This document shows, one piece after another, positions 54,785 through 62,853 of a stretch of DNA of 64,000 nt (its first letter is position 1; each line of letters opens with the position of its first letter). This DNA comes from Paludibacter sp. (GTDB lineage Bacteria; Bacteroidota; Bacteroidia; Bacteroidales; Paludibacteraceae), in assembly GCA_028710415.1 (NCBI GenBank), contig JAQTUE010000006.1:124001-188000 (forward strand). Direction: 5' to 3'. The notes beneath the pieces are model-generated. The model saw nothing but the letters and a program-made list of their open reading frames with translations. It had not been told where the DNA came from and searched no databases. The position numbers and the translations under genes were made by a program.

Positions 54785-56344
54785 ATGAATCACATTTCTA
54801 CTAAAACATTCTTTACCGGCCTGTTTGCAGTGTTGACAAGCCTTGCTGCGGCAACTACCTATTATGTTTCACCAACAGGGACATCCTCTGGAACCGGGAG
54901 CATAGTCAGCCCGTATGATTTCTCAACCGGTATCGGGAAAGCACTTACTGCAGGCGATTCATTGATTGTACGTGGAGGTACTTACAATTTTACAGCCCTG
55001 CAAAGCATTTCAAAGTCAGGTTCGGCTGTGAAATACCTCCAGATAGTAGCTTACCAAAATGAAACACCCATCCTTGATTTTCGCAGGGAGCCGTATAACA
55101 GCAGCAACCAGGGGGTGAAACTATCAGGGAACTATGTTCATTTTAAGGGGATCATCATTCAGGGAGCCGGTGATAATGGCTTGCAGGTAACCGGAAGCAA
55201 CAATATTATTGAACGTTGTACTACGCGTTGGAACAGTGATGCAGGTACCCAGATGAAAGGAGGAAGTGATAATTTAATCCTGAATTGCGACTCGTACGAG
55301 AACTTTGATTATGAATCGGGTGGAATAGCGACTCCTGATTTTGGAGGGAACGCAGATGGTTTTGCTGACAAACAATATACCAACACAGGCATCAACACTT
55401 ACAAAGGTTGCCGCTCCTGGCGGAACGGGGATGATGGCTGGGACAGTTATGAAAAAATAGGAAACACGGTGTACGACAGTTGCTGGTGTTTCTCCATGTC
55501 GCCTGCTACCTTTGATATGACCGATAATATCCGTTTTAAGACCGATAGTGCTTCATGGTTCTATCAGTTTAAAAATACCTCGGGACGTTATGTGATGAAG
55601 AATTACGGCAACGGGAACGGATTTAAGCTGGGTGGAAATTATACAGCCAACAATGCAACCCTGCATAACTGTATTTCGGTAAACAATCCGGTGAAAGGAT
55701 TCGACCAGAATAACAATAACGGGATCATGACTATATACAATTGCACGAGCTATACCAACGGAACCAATTACGGATTCTCAAACAGCACTTACGGGACCTT
55801 GATTATCAAAAACTGTGCCTCGCTGAGCAGCAAGGGTTCGAACAGTTTCAATTCCAAGTCGGTGAACCAGGCATTCAACAGCTGGAATACAGGTTTTACG
55901 TGCGTGGCAGCCGATTTTACAAGCCTGGACTATACACAGATGCTCAATGACCGAAAGGCGGATGGTTCTTTGCCTGAAATAAGCCTGTTGCATTTAACAC
56001 CAACGAGCGGATTGATAGACAAAGGAACAAATGTAGGATTTGCTTTTTATGGTACGGCCCCGGACCTGGGTGCCTACGAGTATAACCCCAACCCCTCGGC
56101 CACACCCATCGTAAAAGTGTCGGATGTGTCAGTAGGATATTCGGCAGCAAACAAACAGCTTACTTTTCATGGTAAGGTTGCATTCGTTGAAATTTACCAG
56201 TTGAATGGGAGCAAGGTCTATTCGCAGCGTATAGCTGAAGGTGCAACCAGTATTCCTGCAAACCAACTTTCAAAGGGAATTTGCCTGGTGCGGGTGCTGT
56301 CACGAGATGGGGAAACTTCAACACAAAAGATAGTGATTCAATAA
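54785..56344 (+). CDS. PL9-like polysaccharide lyase (parallel beta-helix), T9SS
   Basis: The 519-aa protein has a signal peptide (ending LAAAT) followed by TYYVSPTGTSSGTGSIVSPY and a right-handed beta-helix. It has NADGFADKQ and SWRNGDDGWDSYE, the calcium-binding Asp clusters of PL9, and GNGNGFKLGG with the catalytic-base Lys281. A T9SS tail ends it (TSIPANQLSKGICLVRVLSRDGETSTQKIVIQ). PL9 enzymes cleave uronic-acid polymers, mainly pectate, by beta-elimination. It does not fit a pure beta-glucan locus and has its own promoter, so it may act on an accompanying plant-wall polymer. It converges on regulator 2. Confidence 0.88.
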   Translation: MNHISTKTFFTGLFAVLTSLAAATTYYVSPTGTSSGTGSIVSPYDFSTGIGKALTAGDSLIVRGGTYNFTALQSISKSGSAVKYLQIVAYQNETPILDFRREPYNSSNQGVKLSGNYVHFKGIIIQGAGDNGLQVTGSNNIIERCTTRWNSDAGTQMKGGSDNLILNCDSYENFDYESGGIATPDFGGNADGFADKQYTNTGINTYKGCRSWRNGDDGWDSYEKIGNTVYDSCWCFSMSPATFDMTDNIRFKTDSASWFYQFKNTSGRYVMKNYGNGNGFKLGGNYTANNATLHNCISVNNPVKGFDQNNNNGIMTIYNCTSYTNGTNYGFSNSTYGTLIIKNCASLSSKGSNSFNSKSVNQAFNSWNTGFTCVAADFTSLDYTQMLNDRKADGSLPEISLLHLTPTSGLIDKGTNVGFAFYGTAPDLGAYEYNPNPSATPIVKVSDVSVGYSAANKQLTFHGKVAFVEIYQLNGSKVYSQRIAEGATSIPANQLSKGICLVRVLSRDGETSTQKIVIQ

Positions 56345-56420
56345 ACTCCTTTAAATCATATTGATCAGAATCTAAGACTGATAATTAAAAGAGTAGCTGC
56401 CATAATCAAAAGAAATACAT

Positions 56421-56473
56421 AAACCACAAAAGCCACAGAAGATAGGATAAATCTTTTGTGGCTTTTGTGGTTT
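56421..56473. terminator. Bidirectional terminator between lyase and regulator 2
   Basis: Arms 56421-56443 (AAACCACAAAAGCCACAGAA then GAT) and 56451-56473 pair over 23 bp with one wobble and a 7-nt loop, between convergent genes. The arm resembles the CACAAAAG subterminal segments of the MITE, a possible common origin. Confidence 0.8.
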
Positions 56474-56482
56474 GTATACAAT

Positions 56483-59371
56483 TTAAAAGCGTTGGAGGAA
56501 CTCACCCAGGTTCACCTCCCTGTCAAGGTCCATCTTCTTGCGCAGGCGATAACGGCTCATCTCTACGCTTCTGACGGACATGTTCAGCAGCGGGGCAATA
56601 TCCTTGGACGAAAGGTCCATTTTAAGGTATGCACAGAGCTTTTTATCGCTGGTGTTTAATTCGGGATACATATCACCCAACCGTTTCAGGTAGTTTTCGT
56701 ACACCAGGTCAAAGTTCTCTTCGAATCGTTTCCAGTTATTGTCGTTTTCAATGTTCTGCTTGATGGTGCGTTCCATCTTGTTCAGCCTTGATAACAACGT
56801 ACCGGAATCGTGGCTGGCTTTAATATCATCTGATACCTTTGTGATATTGTCCATGATATCAAGCAGGATTTCATTCTTACGGATCAGATTCATCGTTGAA
56901 CTCGCCAATTCCTGTGATTTATGCCGAAGCTCATATTGCAGTTGCTGGTTCTTTAGTTCTTTTATTTCCCTCTTCTTTTCAGATGTTTCTGCTTCGAAAT
57001 GTTTCTTTTGCTCTTTCAGTTCTATTTCCTTCTGACGTTCCATATCCAATGCCCCTTTTTTGGACCGTTGGTTGATAAACAGTACTATCCAGACTAAAAG
57101 ACCTAAAAATAAGAGAATGTAAATGAATATGGCCAGTTGCGATTCATACCAGGCAGGCAAAATAGTGAATGAATAGGCGGTTATGGCCTCCTTTGATTCC
57201 AGTGTGTTATGTGCCCTGACTTTAAATACATAGTGGCCCTTTGGCAGGTGGGTGTATTCCTTTATGTTGTCAGAGCTGTACTTCGACCAGGTGTCATCAT
57301 AATTTTCGAGCATATAACTATATTGTACCATCCCTTCATTGCGATACTCAGGGGCAACAAACTCGAACCGGATAGAGTTCTGTTTGTGGCTGTAGGCGTC
57401 GGAGAAATTAATCTTTTCGATGATGCCATTATTTGCACCCGATGCAACCCTGTTGCTTGTAATCACCACGTTGTGAAGATGGACTTTAAAGGTACTCTTT
57501 GTAACCGGCATCTTACGGGTGTCTATCCAGCTGAAGCCGTCTTCCGTATTCAGGATCAGATTGTCCTTGTCGATGAAATTGAAGTGCTCGAACCCAATGA
57601 TCAGTTTGGGCTGAAGTATCCGGTAGGTCAACGAATCCATCTGATACTTATTGCCTGCCATCTTCTTAGCCAGTCCTACAAATTTACCGGAGACACACCA
57701 TACGTCGCCATTCTTGCCTTCGTGCAACCGCATATAACTTGGCGGGGCATTAAACAGCTTGTTCCATTTGTCGTATGGATCCATTCTGTTGGATTTTTTA
57801 TTATACCGGTAGAAGCCTTTTTCAGAAGAGAAAATAATTTCATTTCCTATTTTAAATAATGTATTGTTCCGGTTGCTGGGGAATCCCTTATTCGTGTCGT
57901 AGGTATCAACGTGTGTTATACTATCCATCGAGCTATTAAAGTGCAACCTGAATAACCCTTTCTGCCAATGGCTAAACCAGAGATTTCCATCAAGGTCTTC
58001 TTCGAACATAGGGCTGGACTCATTAAACATTCCCTTGATGAAATGGGAGAATTTCCAATTATTACCAATCTTCTTCAGGATAAATAATCCCTGGTAAGAA
58101 CAACCCAGGATCAGTTCGGGATGATGCTGCAGGCGTTTAAACGACCAGGTTCCGGTTAACTCAGGGATTCGCTCTGTGCGAGTGGGATAAATGATAAATG
58201 CACCCTGGTCATCACCACAGAAGAGGGTGTTGTCAATTTCATTCAACGACCAGATTTGACCCTCCATGCCTTTCATTAAATTTAACTGGACAGGAAGCGA
58301 ACTATTCGGCAGGGGGTAGGTCGTTGAATAAAGTCCCTGGTTGGTACCGAAATACAAAAGGTTATTCTTTAACAGGGAAGTATACCCGGCGCCATAGAGG
58401 TTGTTGGTGCCAAACATATTTAAAACAGGGCTGTTGAGCATCACATAATCAATTCCCTTGTCAAGTCCCAGCCACAGATTCTGTTGGTTGTCGAATGCGG
58501 CACTCAGGACAGTATTGTTTTGAAGCCCTGAATAGGTATTGACATAAATAACCTTTCCATCGATTAAATCCTGTACCACGATACCATTTTGCACTGTTCC
58601 AAAAACCAGTTTCTTACCGTTGGTGGTAGCACAAAAGACCTGGTTCTTCATTAAGAACCCGTCAATCCCGGTATTGTAAGGGACAATGGAAACACCATCG
58701 AACAGATACGTGCCATTAAAACTGGTAACAAACAGGATCTTATTGTCTTTAAAAGGCAGGATAGAACAAACTTTTTTACCAACAAGCAACTCAGAACCTG
58801 AAATGCGCACGAATAAACGGCCATTGAGCATGAATACCCCTTTCTGGGAGCTGGCTACAAACAATACATTATGTACGTAGGCAGCGATATCTATTTTATC
58901 ATTGAACGCATAACCGGTGACGGTATCTCCATCATACTGATAGACTGCCCTGCTGGCCTGAAAGTATATTTTCTTGTCCCCCTGGATGATATTATAGAGT
59001 TCGTTTGAATTGATAGAATTCTTCTTAAGTTTATTCATCAGGGAATGGTATTCCAGTTGGCCGTTCTCTAAAGCCTTATAATACCCGAATTCATTGAAGG
59101 TGGAGGCATAAATGCGTCCATCCTTAGTATACAGGATCGAGCGGACATTCGTGCCGTTCTTAATCGGGAAGGTGGACCATTTTTTACCATCAAACTCCAA
59201 CAGTCCAAAGTTATTGGCAAAATACATGGTATTCGATGCATCCTGGGCTATATCCCAGTTTTGAGTCCCGGCATTATAACCGGAACGGGTAAAATTACGA
59301 ACCAAAGGCTGGTTGGAAAAGGCGGAGATTGCCATATTTAAAAATAGCACAAGAATAAAACTCTTTTTCAT
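56483..59371 (-). CDS. Membrane sensor-regulator, paralogue of regulator 1
   Basis: The 962-aa protein has the same architecture as the protein at 4769-7663: signal peptide (MKKSFILVLFLNMAISAFS), periplasmic propeller with NLWLGLDKGIDYVMLNSPV, Y_Y_Y domain (KGHYVFKVRAHNT), membrane helix (FIYILLFLGLLVWIVLFI), coiled coil and LuxR-type HTH (DLSSKDIAPLLNMSVRSVEMSR). The cytoplasmic half is almost identical between the two, while the propellers differ. That suggests the same DNA sites but different or shifted ligands. It is divergent from unit C, and its own -7 box lies inside module C, so autoregulation is likely. There are no kinase or receiver domains. Confidence 0.88.
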   Translation of the reverse strand: MKKSFILVLFLNMAISAFSNQPLVRNFTRSGYNAGTQNWDIAQDASNTMYFANNFGLLEFDGKKWSTFPIKNGTNVRSILYTKDGRIYASTFNEFGYYKALENGQLEYHSLMNKLKKNSINSNELYNIIQGDKKIYFQASRAVYQYDGDTVTGYAFNDKIDIAAYVHNVLFVASSQKGVFMLNGRLFVRISGSELLVGKKVCSILPFKDNKILFVTSFNGTYLFDGVSIVPYNTGIDGFLMKNQVFCATTNGKKLVFGTVQNGIVVQDLIDGKVIYVNTYSGLQNNTVLSAAFDNQQNLWLGLDKGIDYVMLNSPVLNMFGTNNLYGAGYTSLLKNNLLYFGTNQGLYSTTYPLPNSSLPVQLNLMKGMEGQIWSLNEIDNTLFCGDDQGAFIIYPTRTERIPELTGTWSFKRLQHHPELILGCSYQGLFILKKIGNNWKFSHFIKGMFNESSPMFEEDLDGNLWFSHWQKGLFRLHFNSSMDSITHVDTYDTNKGFPSNRNNTLFKIGNEIIFSSEKGFYRYNKKSNRMDPYDKWNKLFNAPPSYMRLHEGKNGDVWCVSGKFVGLAKKMAGNKYQMDSLTYRILQPKLIIGFEHFNFIDKDNLILNTEDGFSWIDTRKMPVTKSTFKVHLHNVVITSNRVASGANNGIIEKINFSDAYSHKQNSIRFEFVAPEYRNEGMVQYSYMLENYDDTWSKYSSDNIKEYTHLPKGHYVFKVRAHNTLESKEAITAYSFTILPAWYESQLAIFIYILLFLGLLVWIVLFINQRSKKGALDMERQKEIELKEQKKHFEAETSEKKREIKELKNQQLQYELRHKSQELASSTMNLIRKNEILLDIMDNITKVSDDIKASHDSGTLLSRLNKMERTIKQNIENDNNWKRFEENFDLVYENYLKRLGDMYPELNTSDKKLCAYLKMDLSSKDIAPLLNMSVRSVEMSRYRLRKKMDLDREVNLGEFLQRF

Positions 59372-59456
59372 ACTTAAAAATTTGATATGGTCACTTAATA
59401 ATTCAAATTAAATTCAATGTTAACACAATTTATTCAGTTGAAATTACAGTTGAAAT

Positions 59457-59604
59457 ATGTTTAAAAACACATTATTTTACAAGATGCTGAAATACAAATA
59501 TATAAAATTTATTTTGTCGTAACTTTGAGTAGTGCAATGAGACGTCAATTGTATTTTTGTGAGGTAAAATATTCTATATTAAAATTAAAATTCAACTAAA
59601 TTTG
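59457..59604 (+). promoter_or_regulatory. Promoter module C: dyad, TGC block, TTTTTGTGAGG, -7 box
   Basis: It drives unit C. Elements are the dyad ATGTT-TAAA-AACAC (59457-59470, one mismatch), TGCTGAAATACAAATA (59485-59500), TTTTTGTGAGG (59554-59564) and the -7 box TAAATTTG (59597-59604), 119 nt before the ATG at 59724. Dyad end to -7 start is 127 nt, identical to modules A and B. Confidence 0.8.
59495..59502 (-). promoter_or_regulatory. -7 box of regulator 2
   Basis: TATATTTG on the minus strand lies 123 bases upstream of the regulator's ATG (59371). It overlaps the TGC block of module C (59485-59500), so a protein bound there for unit C would also cover the regulator's promoter. Confidence 0.6.
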
Positions 59605-59723
59605 TCATGTCCAATCTAACTGAAAAAAGGCAATTGAAAAAATACAAGTCAAATAATAATCATCAAAGTAAAAAAGATTACGTGTAACGAAGTTTTACGA
59701 TTCACAGTTCAAAAAGAAAGTAT

Positions 59724-60689
59724 ATGAGAAAGAGATACCGGATTTTAAATTTAAGTTTCCTGTTGATGTTGATCGTTGCCGGATCAACGGCTCAAATTAA
59801 CAACACATCTGCACGTTCACAGGAAAAGGGGGATGATTACCATTTAGTATGGCAAGATACTTTTGATGGACCGAAACTGGATGAAGCCAACCATTGGAAC
59901 ATAGTAGTAAACGGGAAAGGAGGAGGGAACCGCGAACTTCAGTATTATAAGCGTGAAAATATATCAGTTGGCAAGGAGCCTGCAAGTGGTGAAAATTGCC
60001 TGATTATTACTGCCAGAAAAGAGAACTACTTCCTGAAAAATTATACCTCCGGAAGACTCTCAACCAAGGATAAAGTTAGTTTCAAATATGGAAAGATAGA
60101 AGCCAGAATGAAATTACCCAAGACAGCGAACGGTTTATGGCCGGCATTCTGGATGCTGGGCAGTGATTATCCGAAAGCGGTATGGCCAAAATGTGGTGAG
60201 ATAGACATTATGGAGATGGGAAATAGAAATGGAATCATCCAGGGAATCCAGGATAAGTATTTTAATGGGGCATGCCATTGGGGTGAACGGTTCAATCATG
60301 GTAAATATCCCAATTATGCAAAAGCAAAAACAAGTCCCTATTGCCTGCAGGATGGTTTTCATTTATATACCTTAATATGGGATGAAAATGCCCTTAAAAT
60401 GTATGTGGACTTAGATAAATATCCAACCAATGAGCCGTATTTCGAAATGCCTATCAATGGTAAGAATGAACCGAACAATTCAGCACACTATTTTCACAAA
60501 CAATTCTTTATTGTATTTAACCTGGCAGTGGGAGGGAATTTCCCCGGGATAAGGCATTCAAAAGATATTACAGCACTGAAGGATGGAGAAGCAAAAATGT
60601 ATGTTGATTATGTGCGGGTATACCAGAAAGGGAATACAGCAGAACAATTTAACGGTCCAAAATTGTTGGGTGATAACGGAATGAATTAA
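59724..60689 (+). CDS. GH16 beta-glucanase without T9SS tail
   Basis: In this 321-aa enzyme a signal peptide (ending AGSTAQ) precedes a GH16 domain that fills the rest. The active site EIDIME gives Glu159, Asp161 and Glu164. It is close to the GH16 at 48112 (QYYKRENISVG, LPKTANGLWPAFWML) but lacks the sorting domain, ending EQFNGPKLLGDNGMN. It should stay in the periplasm unless anchored otherwise, and may trim imported oligomers. No lipobox Cys is visible. It is the first gene of unit C, with the shared promoter module. Confidence 0.94.
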   Translation: MRKRYRILNLSFLLMLIVAGSTAQINNTSARSQEKGDDYHLVWQDTFDGPKLDEANHWNIVVNGKGGGNRELQYYKRENISVGKEPASGENCLIITARKENYFLKNYTSGRLSTKDKVSFKYGKIEARMKLPKTANGLWPAFWMLGSDYPKAVWPKCGEIDIMEMGNRNGIIQGIQDKYFNGACHWGERFNHGKYPNYAKAKTSPYCLQDGFHLYTLIWDENALKMYVDLDKYPTNEPYFEMPINGKNEPNNSAHYFHKQFFIVFNLAVGGNFPGIRHSKDITALKDGEAKMYVDYVRVYQKGNTAEQFNGPKLLGDNGMN

Positions 60690-60834
60690 AATTGCTGATT
60701 GGAACTAATCAGTCACACAATCTAAGAAATAAAAAAATAAATAGCCTGAACATTAAACCGATTATTAAGAAAACAATTAAGTTTTCAACTTCCGGAGTTT
60801 CAACAGGAAGTAAATAAACACTTATTTAAAAATT

Positions 60835-62817
60835 ATGAAATTAAGAAACTTACTTGTTTTAGTTGCCAGTATTGTTTACTCAATACAGATCAGTGCAAAT
60901 ACCCTTCCAAAATATGTGATTGTTGCTGCGGAGCATTCCAATATTGAAAATAATCCAAATTACCTTGATCTACGTCCCAATGATGTGGACCGGCATATGT
61001 ACTTGTGGGAAAATATGGCTTCAGGAACAACAGAAACCGATACACCTTTCGAAGGCGCTTCGTATTCAAAATTCGTAGTGAAAGGCGGTTGGTTTGGAGT
61101 AGGATTTGTAAATGACCAGCCAATTGATTTTTCCACCTTTGCACAAAATGATTTCATTCTTCATTTTGTACTTAAAACCACTGCCAATTGCCCCTTGTTT
61201 GTAAAACTTGAATCAGGAGGATATCCCGGTTCAGCTAAAATAGATTTAAAAGGGAGGTATGATGTCCCCCGCGATGGCCAATGGCACGTGGTGGAAATAC
61301 CCATGGCCGCTTTCTTTGCACAGGGATTAACCTGGAATGGTAATATGTCCGGCAAAAACTTCTTTACACTGATCAGCGAACAATCAACTCCCGGACAAGT
61401 CATTTCACTGGATTATGTTTACTTCTTTGCCGGAGTTCGCGATGATGGCACAGTTTACAAGGAAACCACAGGTGATGTCAGTCCTGCAAATCCCACCTGG
61501 TATGTGGTAGCCTCCGAACATACCGACATTGCAAACAAACCTGAATATGTTGATTTACGCCCTAACGGTTCGGACGTAAACATGTATGTCTGGGAAAATA
61601 CAGCTGTAGCAGCTGCTGCAACAGGGGCACCCTTTGAAGGCGCCCAATATGCAAACCTGACAGTTACAGCACCGGCAGGATGGTTTGGTTTTGGATTCAC
61701 AAACAGTGTTGCAAGAGATTTCTCGCCTTTTGCCAAACAAAAATACACACTTCACTTTGCGGTAAAGACCACTTCGATGATGCCTTTATTTATAAAACTG
61801 GAAGGATTGAATGGAACAACTGCTGTTGGTTATCTGACAGGCAAATACGATTTTTCAAGGGATGGTAAATGGCACGAGATACAAATACCAATGTCTGCCT
61901 TTTTCAGCCAGGGATTGGACTGGAATGGCAACATGTCAGGGAAAGTCTATTTCAGCCTGGTATCAGAGAAATCAGATAAAAATGTAGAATTGGGATTTGA
62001 TGCTGTCTGGTTCCGTGCAGGAGATCCTGTTTCGACCGATCCCGTTGTAGTACCGGTTGATCCTTCCACCTTACCTGATTTTGTACTGGTAGCCACCGAA
62101 CATACCAACATTGAAAATGATCCCAAATACCTGGATCTGCGTCCAAACGGAACAGATATAAATCTGAATGTATGGGAAAATACAGCCACCGGTATTGCAC
62201 AGGAAGGGCTGGCTTACGAGGGAGCCCAATACAGCAACTTAAAAATTAACTCAGCATGGTTTGGATTTGGTTTTATTAATACTGTGAACAGGGATTTCAC
62301 CTGTTTCAAATACAAAAATTTCATTCTTCATTTTGCACTGAAATCAACGTCTAATATGCCATTGTTTGTAAAACTGGAAGGACGTGGAGAAGCAACTGTA
62401 AATCTGACCGGCAACTATGGATTTGCACGTGATGGACAATGGCATAAAATTGAAATACCGATGAGTGAATTCTTTAACCAGGGATTGGTATGGGATGGAC
62501 CGATGGCAAATAAAAATTATTTTACCCTTGTTTCGCAGACTGCAGAGACAAATGCCACCATTGGGTTCGATTATGTCTATTTTTATGCAGATAAAAGCAG
62601 TGCCATCAGCACAGTAAATCAGGAGAAATTACAAATACTCCAAAATGCAACATCCATCCATATCGCAAATGCAAACAACCGGGAAATTACCATCTATTCG
62701 ATCCATGGCAAAGTACTCTATCGCGGAACTTCGGATATTATCAGCACTGTGAATTATCCAAAAGGAATCTATCTGATAAAAGCAGGTTCAATCTGTACCA
62801 AATTTATTCTCAATTAA
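60835..62817 (+). CDS. Secreted protein with three tandem glycan-binding-like domains, T9SS
   Basis: The 660-aa protein has a signal peptide (ending ISAN), then three repeats of about 190 residues starting near 27, 222 and 415. Each has V(A/V)(A/S/T)EH(S/T)(N/D)I, YLDLRPN, (V/L)WEN, WFG(V/F)GF, LHF(V/A)(L/V)K(T/S)T, PLF(V/I)KLE, DG(Q/K)WH..EIPM and a C-terminal FDYVYF-like strand. The fold looks like an all-beta galactose-binding-type module. The same module occurs once in the protein at 30775. A T9SS tail ends it (SIHGKVLYRG to KAGSICTKFILN). No catalytic motif is seen. A multivalent surface glucan-binding protein is the best inference. Confidence 0.8.
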   Translation: MKLRNLLVLVASIVYSIQISANTLPKYVIVAAEHSNIENNPNYLDLRPNDVDRHMYLWENMASGTTETDTPFEGASYSKFVVKGGWFGVGFVNDQPIDFSTFAQNDFILHFVLKTTANCPLFVKLESGGYPGSAKIDLKGRYDVPRDGQWHVVEIPMAAFFAQGLTWNGNMSGKNFFTLISEQSTPGQVISLDYVYFFAGVRDDGTVYKETTGDVSPANPTWYVVASEHTDIANKPEYVDLRPNGSDVNMYVWENTAVAAAATGAPFEGAQYANLTVTAPAGWFGFGFTNSVARDFSPFAKQKYTLHFAVKTTSMMPLFIKLEGLNGTTAVGYLTGKYDFSRDGKWHEIQIPMSAFFSQGLDWNGNMSGKVYFSLVSEKSDKNVELGFDAVWFRAGDPVSTDPVVVPVDPSTLPDFVLVATEHTNIENDPKYLDLRPNGTDINLNVWENTATGIAQEGLAYEGAQYSNLKINSAWFGFGFINTVNRDFTCFKYKNFILHFALKSTSNMPLFVKLEGRGEATVNLTGNYGFARDGQWHKIEIPMSEFFNQGLVWDGPMANKNYFTLVSQTAETNATIGFDYVYFYADKSSAISTVNQEKLQILQNATSIHIANANNREITIYSIHGKVLYRGTSDIISTVNYPKGIYLIKAGSICTKFILN

Positions 62818-62853
62818 TATCAACCTTTATTAAACAATTTAAAAATTATCAAC

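Noticed and set aside
57209-57859. 216-aa ORF antisense to regulator 2
   Set aside because: It is a shadow of the propeller/Y_Y_Y coding region; a similar shadow occurs in regulator 1.
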